This document shows, piece after piece, positions 53,818 to 62,454 of a stretch of 64,000 nt of DNA. The position numbers were made by a program, and so were the translations under genes. Numbering within the stretch: position 1 is the stretch's first letter; each line of letters begins with the position of its first letter. The notes under the pieces are model-generated. The model was not told the origin of the DNA and did no database searches. It worked only from the letters and a program-made list of their open reading frames with translations. The DNA is from CAVZBT01 sp963773605 (lineage in GTDB: Bacteria; Acidobacteriota; UBA6911), in assembly GCA_963773605.1 (NCBI GenBank), contig CAVZBT010000007.1, forward strand, positions 62,001 through 126,000. Reading direction: 5' to 3'.

Positions 53818-53925
53818 TAGGGACAGCAGCCTCGGCACCGCTTCCGGGACGGGATCGCTTGGCGGTGGGCGAAGGTTGGGCCGGCGCCGCACCGGAAGCG
53901 GCGTCGAGCCGCCGAACTCCACCGT
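53818..53925. repeat. degenerate inverted copy of the hairpin repeat
   Basis: GCGGCGTCGAGCCGCCGAAC at 53899-53918 matches the core of the four copies at 44.5-44.8 kb with one change, and CTCGGCACCGCTTCC at about 53829 resembles another unit part. It lies between two genes on the plus strand. Confidence 0.75.
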
Positions 53926-54052
53926 CGCGCGCCGCAACCTCGAGTGATCTCGTTGGCCTTCGGTGAAGTTCTTGTATCTTCTGACTGCTTCTTTGCCCCC
54001 TGGTAAAAGACATGCGGACCGCTGCATTGACCCGGGGACGGATCGGTATCTT

Positions 54053-54601
54053 ATGAGCGAGAAGAACATTACGCCCGGATACGAGAGGACTCCCGAACTC
54101 AGGAATCACCAAGGAATGGCAAGGATTCGGCGCTGGAGCTATCTGTTGGACAAAGCCTTCCGGATCCCCGGCACCCGCATGCGGTTCGGCTGGGACGCAA
54201 TCGTCGGCCTCATGCCCGGTCTCGGCGATGCAGTCACCGCTCTCTTCTCCCTGTCCCTCCTCGTACAGGCGTTCCGTATCCGGATACCCGGGGTCGTCAG
54301 GGTTCGCATGTTCATAAATGTGATCATCGATCTTCTGGTGGGCGCAATTCCAGTGCTTGGCGATCTGTTCGATTTCGCGTGGAAAGCCAACAGCCGCAAC
54401 CTGGAGCTCCTGGAGCGTCATGCAACCGGAATTGCGGAACCGACGGCGGCGGACTGGGTTTTTGTCGCGGGAAGCGTTGCCTTCGTTGTGCTGCTCGTGA
54501 CGCTGCCATTGTTCGCCCTTGCCGCCGTGGTGGATGCGCTCCTGCCTGGGTGGAGCTCGCCGATATCGTGGCGGCTGCTGCTCGGCGTGGCGGGACTCTA
54601 G
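54053..54601 (+). CDS. DUF4112 membrane protein
   Basis: A 182-residue protein of the DUF4112 family: RWSYLLDKAFRIPGTRMRFGWDAIVGLMPG followed by GDAVTALFSLSLLVQAF and INVIIDLLVGAIPVLGDLFDFAWKANSRNLELLE, with three or four membrane helices and a last one near VFVAGSVAFVVLLVTLPLFAL. The role of the family is unknown. Its stop codon shares CTAG (54598-54601) with the stop of the convergent transporter gene. Confidence 0.88.
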   Translation: MSEKNITPGYERTPELRNHQGMARIRRWSYLLDKAFRIPGTRMRFGWDAIVGLMPGLGDAVTALFSLSLLVQAFRIRIPGVVRVRMFINVIIDLLVGAIPVLGDLFDFAWKANSRNLELLERHATGIAEPTAADWVFVAGSVAFVVLLVTLPLFALAAVVDALLPGWSSPISWRLLLGVAGL

Positions 54602-55767
54602 GCGGATTTCTCACCCAGCAGCTCGCCAATCGGCTGAAGCCCCTCGATGTGGTCGCAGGAGGTCTTTATCAGCATCAGCATGGGGACGGCAAGGATGGTT
54701 CCCCAGACACCCCAGATCCAACCCCAGACGAGCAATCCGATAAAGATGGCCACCTGGTTCATCTTCGCAGCTCTCCCCATCAGGGCAGGGAGGATGAGCA
54801 GACCCTCGACCGATGTGATGGCGAGGGCTACGACCGCGACATAAAGGGTCATTTGAAGACTGTTAAACTGCAGGAAGGCGACAACCGCCAACCCCACCGT
54901 CATCACGGCGGGGCCGATATAGGGAATACTGCGCATCACCCCGGCGACGATCCCCCAGACCGCCGGCTGGTGCACCCCCAGCCAGAGGAGCGCCAGCCAC
55001 GTAAGTACGCCTACCAGGACGCAGGCCAGAAGTTGCATGAGCAGGAACCGCTCGATCTGGCGGTCGATCTCGCGCAGTATCTCGACAGTAAGGCGCTTGT
55101 CGTAAAAGGAGGGCCCGGCGATGCGGACCAGCTTCCGTTTGTACAGGTCACCGGAGGCGAGCATGAAGAAGACGAGGAAAAACACTGCCGTAGCCTGAAC
55201 CACAAACCCCACCAACCCAACCGATCCCCACCAGAGGTACTGGGAAAACCGAAACACCGGTTCCTGTACCTGTACCCGTGGGGCTCCGCGCGGAACGGCA
55301 GGCGCAGCGGCAGCCGAGGCCGTCTTCTCGATTTCGCTTGCTGCCTGCTGCACTTTATCGAAGGTCCCCGGGGGGCCATCCTTGGATTGGATGCTTTGGC
55401 GGAGGCGCCGCGCCGCATCGGGCAGACTATCGATGACCGCGTTAGCCTGATCACGCAATCCGTAGGCCCCCGCACCGATCCCGGCCGTCAGCAGCAGCAG
55501 TACCAGGGCCGCGCCGACCGCACGATGCATGTGCCATCGGGCTAACACGCTGACCAGCGGGTCGAGCGCATAGCTGATCAGGAGCGAAAGCACTATCGGG
55601 ATGAAGACTTCCTGGGCGACGTGCAGCACCAGGGCCGTCGACAGAACAGCCAACACGACCAGCGAAACACTCTTGGCTTCGGCGGTTGTGCCGACGACCA
55701 GGGGTTCCGGGCTGATCCCCGGTGAGACTCCGATTTGCAGCGGATCCTGTTTGACATTCCTCGCCAT
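54598..55767 (-). CDS. AI-2E family transporter (YdiK/PerM-like membrane protein)
   Basis: A 389-residue polytopic protein of the AI-2E transporter family. Helices are readable at VSLVVLAVLSTALVLHVA, AVGAALVLLLLTAGIGAGAY, LVGFVVQATAVFFLVFFML, LLACVLVGVLTWLALLWLG, and the conserved VMRSIPYIGPAVMTVG and FIGLLVWGWIWGVWGTILAVPM regions. A periplasmic loop of about 90 residues includes an Ala-rich stretch. Members act as exporters of diverse small molecules or as ion/proton exchangers. It converges with and overlaps the DUF4112 stop. Confidence 0.9.
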   Translation of the reverse strand: MARNVKQDPLQIGVSPGISPEPLVVGTTAEAKSVSLVVLAVLSTALVLHVAQEVFIPIVLSLLISYALDPLVSVLARWHMHRAVGAALVLLLLTAGIGAGAYGLRDQANAVIDSLPDAARRLRQSIQSKDGPPGTFDKVQQAASEIEKTASAAAAPAVPRGAPRVQVQEPVFRFSQYLWWGSVGLVGFVVQATAVFFLVFFMLASGDLYKRKLVRIAGPSFYDKRLTVEILREIDRQIERFLLMQLLACVLVGVLTWLALLWLGVHQPAVWGIVAGVMRSIPYIGPAVMTVGLAVVAFLQFNSLQMTLYVAVVALAITSVEGLLILPALMGRAAKMNQVAIFIGLLVWGWIWGVWGTILAVPMLMLIKTSCDHIEGLQPIGELLGEKSA

Positions 55768-55931
55768 GGAACGGGTCAGAGCAATGAGCGTTCCAGCGCG
55801 GATTCGGCGCCTGCAGAGGCGTGCAAGCGATGGCCGGAGAGCACTGATCGGGTATAATTTCCCTTCAAGGCCCGGCTACCGGCGTAGTCACCGGGTACCG
55901 CAAGGCTCTTGCCCCGAGCCGAAGAGGGCGG

Positions 55932-56345
55932 CTAGACGCTGCTGCCCCGCTGCCGTCTGAGCTCTTGCTCTGCCTGGTACCAATCGTCCTCGGGAGAACC
56001 GCCTTGTCGGCCACGGGCTTCCCACATCGAATAGGCCAGCAATGCAATGCGTTCCTGCTCGGAGGTTTCACCGCGGTCCTGCGTTGAGGTTGCGCCGGTG
56101 CGTGTTTCGATCGCGGATATCCGCTCCGGAGCCCGTTTTCGGGAAGCGCCAGCGGTGCGGGGCTGCGCCGCAGACACACCTTCCTTCGCGGCCACGAGTT
56201 GCGCCGAGCCAAAACCATCCAAATGCTGCCCTTGCGCCCTTGGGCCGCTTCCGGAGCCTTTTCTGCTCCGGCTCTTGCGGGAAGAGGTTTCCTGCGCTTC
56301 GGGCGGGGTAAGAGGTGCGGATGTGTTTTTACGCTTCGTAGCCAT
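55932..56345 (-). CDS. DUF2934 protein with basic disordered N-terminus
   Basis: A 137-residue protein. The first 95 residues are Ser/Arg/Lys/Gly-rich and disordered (SSRKSRSRKGSGSG). The last 35 form the DUF2934 domain (RIALLAYSMWEARGRQGGSPEDDWYQAEQEL), common in Acidobacteriota and Deltaproteobacteria, with a conserved AY..WE.RG..G...DDW..AE pattern. No molecular role is established. Confidence 0.82.
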   Translation of the reverse strand: MATKRKNTSAPLTPPEAQETSSRKSRSRKGSGSGPRAQGQHLDGFGSAQLVAAKEGVSAAQPRTAGASRKRAPERISAIETRTGATSTQDRGETSEQERIALLAYSMWEARGRQGGSPEDDWYQAEQELRRQRGSSV

Positions 56346-56474
56346 TTTTTAACCCCTTTCATGAAACGAATTGTTACGAACGAACGAAAATTGCCAAAAT
56401 CACGGTCGCGGTTCAAGAGGGAGATGCGCCAGAAGGGGTTGGCAGCCTGATTCATGGCCCGCAACTCCAACAAA

Positions 56475-57294
56475 TCACACGCCCTTGGCGATAATCAGCG
56501 TAATGTCGTCGTGCTGCTTGAGACTCCCCTGCCAGCGTCTCACTTCCTCGGTCACCTCCCTGTAGATCGACTCGGGATCCAGACGGCTCTTGTCGCGCAG
56601 AATCCCGATCAGCCGTTCTTCGCCGAAACTCCTCGTCTGCGCCGTTAAAGGCTTCGGTTACACCGTCGGTGAAGATCGCCAGCAAGGCGCCGGGATTGAG
56701 CTGGACGAACCCGGGCTGAAAACGCGCGGTTTCGAAGAGTCCGAGAACGGTCCCGCCGTCTTCCAGGCGCCTGACGTTCCCGTCATCCACCAGGATGGGT
56801 GGCAGGTGACCGGCGTTGCAGAAGTGCAGCGTTCGCCGCGGGCATCGTAAAGACTGGCGAACAGGGTAACGTATTTCTCAGAAGGACTGTTCAGGTATAT
56901 TTGTTGGTTGAGGCGTGGATGATGTTTCCTGCACGATCGAGGTCAACGAAGCCTCGAGGCAATTCGCCGCGAGTTGCCCGACCAACACATAGGACGCGAG
57001 GAAGGCCGTGCCCGCCAGCAGCAGCAGCGGGAGAAGGCCGACGAAGATGAACGACCCGAGCACGCGGTTGCGGACACGCCAGAACAGTCTGTTTTTCAGG
57101 TAGCGGAAGAGCCGGGACAGAAGGAGGGCGAGGACAATCAGCCCATACGCCCATCCCAGGAAAACAAGGGAACCGTGCAGCCAGGGGCGGAAGATCACTA
57201 CCGCGGCGAAGGCTGCCAGGCCGATCCATTTCCAGCGCGTCATCAAGGGTTTGCCGGGCGCATCCGACTCGAGCGGGAGGAATTGCTGTTCCAT
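56475..57294 (-). pseudogene. membrane-anchored SpoIIE/PP2C phosphatase remnant with internal deletion and frameshifts
   Basis: The 5' part (57294 to about 56920) encodes a membrane N-terminus: TRWKWIGLAAFAAVVIFRPW, GWAYGLIVLALLLSRLF and VLGSFIFVGLLPLLLLAGTA, as in large Acidobacteria SpoIIE-type phosphatases. It passes, with a frame change, straight into the C-terminal half of a PP2C domain: NQQIYLNSPSEKYVTLF, HFCNAGHLPPILVDDG, LLAIFTDGVTEAF, EERLIGILRDKS and HDDITLIIAKGV. The sensor or linker and the first half of the catalytic domain are missing. Two further frame changes in the remaining part are single bases in short runs (an extra T near 56640, a missing C near 56840). With half the catalytic core absent it cannot be active as written. 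Confidence 0.78.
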
Positions 57295-57457
57295 ACTGGA
57301 CCTGGATTATATTCCAAACACCGTGGTATCCCCGACATTTCGAAAATGACCGGGTCCGGGGCCGCACGGAGCCAATTCGTTTGAGTCCAAGCGCCTTCCT
57401 GACTAGAATCTCCACGCACGTGCGACCAGTGCCAACTGCTTATGAGAAAGGAAAGAA

Positions 57458-58219
57458 ATGAAGACTGCAATCACCTCGAGGCTCATTGTGATCTGTCTGT
57501 GCGCGCTTGCGCTCGCCGCGGTGCAGCCGGCACCTGCAGCCGCACAGGGACTCTTCAGCAAAGACCTCACGCTGCACGAAACCACCACCGGCGCCGGAGG
57601 GATGGGGGGTGGCGCCAACATCACCACAACGACCTATTTCAGCGGCAACGCCATGAAGCGCTCGTCTTCGGACGGGAACGACACCATCATCCGGTTCGAC
57701 ACCGGGAAGATGATCTCGATTGACAACAAGAAGAAGACCTATACGGAGATGTCGATGGAGGAGCTTCAGGCGATGCTCGACAAGACCGCCGGGGCGATGC
57801 AGCAGATGAACGGCGAGGCGGCAGCGGCAATGCGGAAAATGATGGGTGGCGGAGGCAACTTGTCGTTCTCGGTCACCAAGGTCGGGCCGGGCGAACCGGT
57901 CGCCGGGTACGCCACCGAGAAGTACCAGGTGAAGGGGCCCATCGAAATGGAGATCTGGGCGGCGCCGGAAGTGAAGGTCCCGGCCGCCTACTACGACGCC
58001 ATGAAGGCCAGGGCCAGGCCCAACCCGCTCTTCGACATGGCCAAGATGTATGACGAGTTCAAGAAGATCAACGGCATGGCGCTCAAGACTGTTTCGACAA
58101 TGAAGATGATGGGCAAGGAAATGACGACGACGACAGTCGTCAATTCCGTCGAGAAAGGGCCGGTCCCGGCCTCGACATTTGCGATCCCGGCCGGCTACAA
58201 GCAGGTTGCGATGAAGTAG
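57458..58219 (+). CDS. exported DUF4412-like protein
   Basis: A 253-residue protein with a clear signal peptide (LIVICLCALALAAVQPAPAAAQ). The mature part is one beta-rich domain with DUF4412-like features: LTLHETTTG, TTTTYFSGNAMKRSS, IIRFDTGKMISIDNKKKTYTEM, a Met/Gly-rich segment (MQQMNGEAAAAMRKMMGGGG), VAGYATEKYQVKGPIEMEIW and the C-terminal FAIPAGYKQV. Such proteins are periplasmic, of unknown role, possibly lipid carriers. AAGGAAAG precedes the ATG. Confidence 0.8.
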   Translation: MKTAITSRLIVICLCALALAAVQPAPAAAQGLFSKDLTLHETTTGAGGMGGGANITTTTYFSGNAMKRSSSDGNDTIIRFDTGKMISIDNKKKTYTEMSMEELQAMLDKTAGAMQQMNGEAAAAMRKMMGGGGNLSFSVTKVGPGEPVAGYATEKYQVKGPIEMEIWAAPEVKVPAAYYDAMKARARPNPLFDMAKMYDEFKKINGMALKTVSTMKMMGKEMTTTTVVNSVEKGPVPASTFAIPAGYKQVAMK

Positions 58220-58232
58220 CCACCGCGTCCAG

Positions 58233-58261
58233 GTCAGGGCGGGATCCCGGCCCGCCCTGAC
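58233..58261. terminator. strong bidirectional hairpin between convergent genes
   Basis: GTCAGGGCGGG, a 7-base loop and CCCGCCCTGAC form a perfect 11-bp GC-rich stem between the DUF4412-like gene (ends 58219) and the convergent M28 peptidase gene (ends 58277). No T-run follows. Confidence 0.7.
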
Positions 58262-58276
58262 GCCCTCCCGCCGTCA

Positions 58277-59986
58277 TTAAGGTTTGCGCAGCATCTCCTC
58301 GCGCCGCGCCTTGAACTCCGCGCCCGGTTTCCACTCGGGCATCTTATCGTCCTGTGCCAACCGGTACCCCGTAAGGAACAACAACCGCAGATCCTCGACG
58401 GCCCCGCTCAGGTCCCAGTCCGGTTTCACCTCGTCGGTGACCTTGTGATAATCGCGGCGGGTATACTCCTCCCGCATGCGCAGGCCGTAGTTGGGATCCT
58501 TCCCTTCGAAATCGGTCCCGGCTTCGACATAGAGGGCCGGGACTCCCTGTTTGGCGAATTCGAAGTGGTCCGATCGGTAGAAAAATCCCTTCTCGGGTTC
58601 CGGGTCCGGTTTCAGAACGCGTCCCTGCGTGGCTGCGGTTTCCCGCAACAAGTCGTCGAGGGTGGAGTTCCCCATTCCGATGACCACGATATCTCGGGTG
58701 CGCCCCCACACATTCACGCCGTCCATGTTGATATCCGCGACGGTCCTGGCGAGCGGGTAAAGCGGTCGCTCTGCATAATACTTCGCGCCCAGCAACCCCT
58801 GCTCCTCCGATGTAACCGCCAGGAACAGGGTGCTGCGGCGGGGCGCAGGGTGGATGCGCGCGAACGCCTGGGCCAGTTCGAGCAAGCCGGCGGTGCCGGA
58901 GGCGTTGTCGAGAGCACCGTTGTAGATCTGGTCTCCCTTGAGTTTGTCATCCCGCCCCAGGTGGTCCCAGTGAGCGCTGTATATCACCCACTCGTCCCTG
59001 AGGCGCGGATCCGATCCGTCCACCTTCGCGACGACATTGGTCGACTCAATCTCGCGCGTGCTGTTTTGGAGCGTGAAGCTGGCGCGCGCGCCCAGCGGCA
59101 CGGGCCGGAAGTTCCTGTCGGCGGCGGCCTTCTTGAGCGACGCCAGATTATGCCCTGACATCCGGAACAAACGGTCGGCCGCATCCGACGTTATCCAGGA
59201 CTCGACCAGAACCCGGCCCGGGTTGCCGGCCGTGGTCCGGATATCGAAGTTCTCCCTTCCCCAACTCCCCGCGACAACCTCGTATGGGTAGCCTGCCGGC
59301 CCCGTCTCGTGAACGATGATCGCTGCGGCAGCCCCCTTCTCCGAGGCGATTTCGTATTTGTAGGTCCAGCGGCCGTAGTACGTCATGGCCTTGCCCTTGA
59401 AGGTCGTTTCGTCCAGCTTCGAAGGATCCTTCGGATCCGGGATGGCGGGGTCGTTGATCAGCATGACCAGGGTTTTGCCCTTAAGGTCCGCGTCTTTGTA
59501 GTCATCCCAGTCATACTCCGGCGCCACAACCCCATACCCTACAAACACCATGTCGGAGCCCGAGACCGTGACGGTCGGATCGAGGTGCCGCGACACGGCG
59601 ACACTATCCTCGGGAAATCTCAGTTCCAATTTCCCTCCCCGCGACACGAAGACCCCTTTCGGGCGCGAAGTGACTCCCACAAGCGGAACCTTCTGGATGA
59701 AGGTCCCGTCGGGATTGCCCGGCTTGAGCCCGAGTTTCTGGAATTGCTCCACAAGGTACCCGACCGTCCGCGCTTCTCCCCTGGTGCCGGGGGCGCGGCC
59801 CTCGAATGCGTCCGAGGAGAGCACCGCGGTGTGGTGGAGCAGGTCCCCGGCACTGATGCTGTCCATAACGGACTTCAACTCGGCGCCGGATGCGCCGGAC
59901 TCCCGACGGTTACCGGGCCCGGAGCAGCCCAAGGCCCAGGTCATCAGGACCAGTGCGATGCTGCCGGCGATCAGATCTCTTCTCAT
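58277..59986 (-). CDS. M28-family metallopeptidase lipoprotein with PA insert
   Basis: A 569-residue aminopeptidase-type protein. A lipoprotein signal (IALVLMTWALGC) leads to an N-terminal region (LLHHTAVLSSDAFEGRAPGT), a protease-associated domain at about 130-270 (SDMVFVGYGVVAPEYDWDDY; YKYEIASEKGAAAAIIVHE), then the M28 core with zinc ligands His and Asp in SAHWDHLG and GALDNASG, Glu-Glu in AVTSEEQGLLG, Asp in DINMDGVN, and the final His in REEYTRRDYHKVTDE. It probably cleaves N-terminal residues of peptides at the cell surface. Confidence 0.93.
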   Translation of the reverse strand: MRRDLIAGSIALVLMTWALGCSGPGNRRESGASGAELKSVMDSISAGDLLHHTAVLSSDAFEGRAPGTRGEARTVGYLVEQFQKLGLKPGNPDGTFIQKVPLVGVTSRPKGVFVSRGGKLELRFPEDSVAVSRHLDPTVTVSGSDMVFVGYGVVAPEYDWDDYKDADLKGKTLVMLINDPAIPDPKDPSKLDETTFKGKAMTYYGRWTYKYEIASEKGAAAAIIVHETGPAGYPYEVVAGSWGRENFDIRTTAGNPGRVLVESWITSDAADRLFRMSGHNLASLKKAAADRNFRPVPLGARASFTLQNSTREIESTNVVAKVDGSDPRLRDEWVIYSAHWDHLGRDDKLKGDQIYNGALDNASGTAGLLELAQAFARIHPAPRRSTLFLAVTSEEQGLLGAKYYAERPLYPLARTVADINMDGVNVWGRTRDIVVIGMGNSTLDDLLRETAATQGRVLKPDPEPEKGFFYRSDHFEFAKQGVPALYVEAGTDFEGKDPNYGLRMREEYTRRDYHKVTDEVKPDWDLSGAVEDLRLLFLTGYRLAQDDKMPEWKPGAEFKARREEMLRKP

Positions 59987-60108
59987 GCAGCCTCCGTCAA
60001 AGACCTCTTGGTTGATGATACTACGGGGCGCAGCAAAAGCACGGGTCCGCCCGCCCGGCGCGATTTATAATGCGCGTGTCTGGGGAAGCGCAGCAACGAG
60101 GAGGGCAA

Positions 60109-60441
60109 ATGGGTTCAGCCACTGCGGTGTATGTCGGGATCAAAGGGTGTGTCCTGGCTCTGGACCGAGCCACAGGAACCGAGATCTGGCGCACGGCGCT
60201 CAAAGGGAGCGATTTCGTCAACGTCACGTCCAGTGACGGCGATCTCCTGGCCGCCACCAAGGGCGAGCTTTATTGCCTGGATACCGCGACGGGCCACATA
60301 CGCTGGCACAACCCGCTGAAAGGGCTGGGATTCGGCCTGGTGACCGTCGCCCCGGCCGAAGGGCAACAGGTGGTCGTATCCGCCGTCAAACGACGCCGGG
60401 ACGAAGCGGCCGCAGCGGCCGCCGCTGGGGCCGCGAGCTGA
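60109..60441 (+). CDS. short PQQ-like beta-propeller fragment protein
   Basis: A 110-residue protein with no signal peptide. Two propeller-like repeats of the PQQ/WD40-like outer-membrane-assembly type can be read (VYVGIKGCVLALDRATGTEI, W; LLAATKGELYCLDTATGHIR, W), followed by a third half repeat and an Arg- and Ala-rich tail. GGAGG lies upstream of ATG 60109. Full propellers need six to eight blades, so this is a truncated or stand-alone form; it stops at a TGA eight bases before the neighbouring gene's end. Confidence 0.72.
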   Translation: MGSATAVYVGIKGCVLALDRATGTEIWRTALKGSDFVNVTSSDGDLLAATKGELYCLDTATGHIRWHNPLKGLGFGLVTVAPAEGQQVVVSAVKRRRDEAAAAAAAGAAS

Positions 60442-60448
60442 CCTCCGC

Positions 60449-61636
60449 CTATTTCGCCGGCACGCCGGCGATTTTCAGGCCGCGAAAGTCCAGGTTCGTC
60501 GTCGGGTCGTGGGCCTGGAGCGAAATCGTTCCGGCAGCGAGCCGCGCCTGCTTGCGGGCGTCACCGCCCTCCGGCCGCTGGTCGTCGAAACTGGTGACCT
60601 GTACGCCGTTGATCCATATGGCCACGTGCCGGCCCTCTGCCACTAGGGTCTCATGGAAGTACTGGCCGTCGCTGCCCAGGACGCTCCGGGCCGCCTGGAA
60701 GTTGTAGAGCCCCCCGGTGCCGAAGTCTACGGGCTGCGCCCGATCGCCGTTCTTGAACTCGTTCCGGATCTGCGACTCATAGCCGCTCCAGAACTTCCCC
60801 CGGTCGCCGCGGAAGAAGACACCGCTGTTCGGGTGCTGCGTCTCGTTCGCCGGGTTCGTACGCGCCTCGAGTTGCAGAACGAAATCCCCGTACGCGGCGG
60901 AAGTCTCGAGCTGCCCCGGCCCTTTCTCGACGTGGATCGCCCCATCCCGGACGCTCCACTCCGGAGGCGCTGCAACGCCCGGACGGTCCACCTTCTCCCA
61001 CCCGGAGAGGTCGGTGCCATTAAAGACCGGCTGCAGGCCAAGGGGCTTCAATTTCACATTCCTGAATTCCACTTCGGCCGGCTTGAGAATCTGGAACCCT
61101 ATGTACCCGACCCGGGACGCGGCGTCGTGCACATCCAGCGTTTTCCGGCCGTCGAGCACCACGACAATGTGATCGCCGTCCGCCGTTATCTCAAACCCAT
61201 GCCAAACGCTCGCGGCCACCTTCCCGGAATCACTTCGGTGCCGAAAAACCAGGCTCCCGTTGCTGTACTCGGGGTTGAGGTTGTTGATGTTCACCTGGTA
61301 TCCGGTCCGGGTCGGGTCGCCGTCGCGCGCCGCCCGGATAAAGATGCCGCTGTCGACATCTGCGTTTGCCATCCGGAATTCCGTCCGCAGGATAAAATTG
61401 GCAAACGGGGTCTTGTGACGCAACCAGATCATGCTGGCCGAGGCGCTCAGCGCCCCCTCCGCCACCTTCCAGTCCGTCTGGGGTGTCGGTTCCCACCCGA
61501 ATGTCGACGTCCCATCCCAGAGGAGAATCCACCCATCGGCCAATTCACGGGCCGAGAGTGTATTGGGCGGCTCGGCGGTCATCGCCAGGGGCACGGCCAT
61601 TACCAGAACCACTGCAATTGTCCAGTGCACACGCAT
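60449..61636 (-). CDS. exported protein with two DUF1080 domains
   Basis: A 395-residue exported protein (signal TIAVVLVMAVPLAMTAE). Two DUF1080 jelly-roll units follow: the first at about 30-200 (ADGWILLWDGTSTFGWEP, VDSGIFIRAARDGDP, YQVNINNLNPEYS, GYIGFQILKPAEVEFRNVKL) and the second at about 205-395 (GLQPVFNGTDLSGWEKV, HPNSGVFFRGDRGKFWSGYE, RHVAIWINGVQVTSFDDQR, TNLDFRGLKI). It may cleave 3-keto-glucosides or bind polysaccharides. GAGGAGG precedes ATG 61636. A one-domain relative lies at 2463-3281. Confidence 0.88.
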   Translation of the reverse strand: MRVHWTIAVVLVMAVPLAMTAEPPNTLSARELADGWILLWDGTSTFGWEPTPQTDWKVAEGALSASASMIWLRHKTPFANFILRTEFRMANADVDSGIFIRAARDGDPTRTGYQVNINNLNPEYSNGSLVFRHRSDSGKVAASVWHGFEITADGDHIVVVLDGRKTLDVHDAASRVGYIGFQILKPAEVEFRNVKLKPLGLQPVFNGTDLSGWEKVDRPGVAAPPEWSVRDGAIHVEKGPGQLETSAAYGDFVLQLEARTNPANETQHPNSGVFFRGDRGKFWSGYESQIRNEFKNGDRAQPVDFGTGGLYNFQAARSVLGSDGQYFHETLVAEGRHVAIWINGVQVTSFDDQRPEGGDARKQARLAAGTISLQAHDPTTNLDFRGLKIAGVPAK

Positions 61637-61698
61637 TTCGCCTCCTCTACTCCCAAGACACTTCTGACGAATCTGTCGTTTCCCGGGGCCTGGCCTCA

Positions 61699-62400
61699 TC
61701 AGGCCAGGCCTGCAGCGGCCGCCCGAGCATAGTATCTCGCGGTCCGTGGCAATCGCGCTCGCACTCCGGCCAGAAGGAACCCGCCGGCGACCAGCAGAAA
61801 CACGCCGAGCCGCAACCAGGCCAGTTCCACGGGCGCAAGCCCGAGCTTGCCACCCAGCCTCCAGGCCCCCCAAATAGCGACTTGGGCGGGTACTGCCGTC
61901 CAGACTCCGATGTAAAACCAGGCTTTCTCGGCCCCTTCCCCCTTGGTCGAACGCCGCGCCCTGGGCGTCCAGTCGAGCAGTGTGGCGCCGACGACGGCAA
62001 GCGCCAGGGGGTAATAGAGCCAGAAGTACAGCTGCTGCAGGGCCCAGGTCCCCGTGAAAATCGCGATGACCAACCCGATGAGGTTGAGGGCGAACGGGAC
62101 GATTATGGCGATCCAGGCGGCGGTATAACAGACCAGGCGATAGCCCAGGTTAGGCTGGTCGAGCCCGTAATGCGTGATGTACGGCCGGGGCTCGACCCCA
62201 GGCAACCGCCCGGCGATCCCGCGCCATATGCACATCGCCACGACCAGCGCCAGCCACAACCCATGCCTGCGATCGGGACCATGAAGATAAAGCGCATAGG
62301 TCAGATTGCCAGGCAGAATGAAGAACACCCATATCCAGATAGGCAGGTGCAGAATTCGGTAATAAGTTTTGTTGCGTTCGCGTTCCACGACCTTTTTCAT
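61699..62400 (-). CDS. polytopic membrane protein of unknown family
   Basis: A 233-residue protein with about six membrane helices (LPIWIWVFFILPGNLTYALYL; LWLALVVAMCIW; AAWIAIIVPFALNLIGLVIAI; LYFWLYYPLALAVVGATL; IGVWTAVPAQVAIWGAW; LGVFLLVAGGFLLAGV). A conserved-looking VEPRPYITHYGLDQPNLGYR loop sits between helices 2 and 3. I do not recognise the family. It starts in an AT-rich spacer of 54 bases after the acyltransferase fusion gene, on the same strand. Confidence 0.7.
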   Translation of the reverse strand: MKKVVERERNKTYYRILHLPIWIWVFFILPGNLTYALYLHGPDRRHGLWLALVVAMCIWRGIAGRLPGVEPRPYITHYGLDQPNLGYRLVCYTAAWIAIIVPFALNLIGLVIAIFTGTWALQQLYFWLYYPLALAVVGATLLDWTPRARRSTKGEGAEKAWFYIGVWTAVPAQVAIWGAWRLGGKLGLAPVELAWLRLGVFLLVAGGFLLAGVRARLPRTARYYARAAAAGLA

Positions 62401-62454
62401 TATTAAATTACTCCGTAATATTCCTTAATTACACATCATCCATAAACCATTGCT

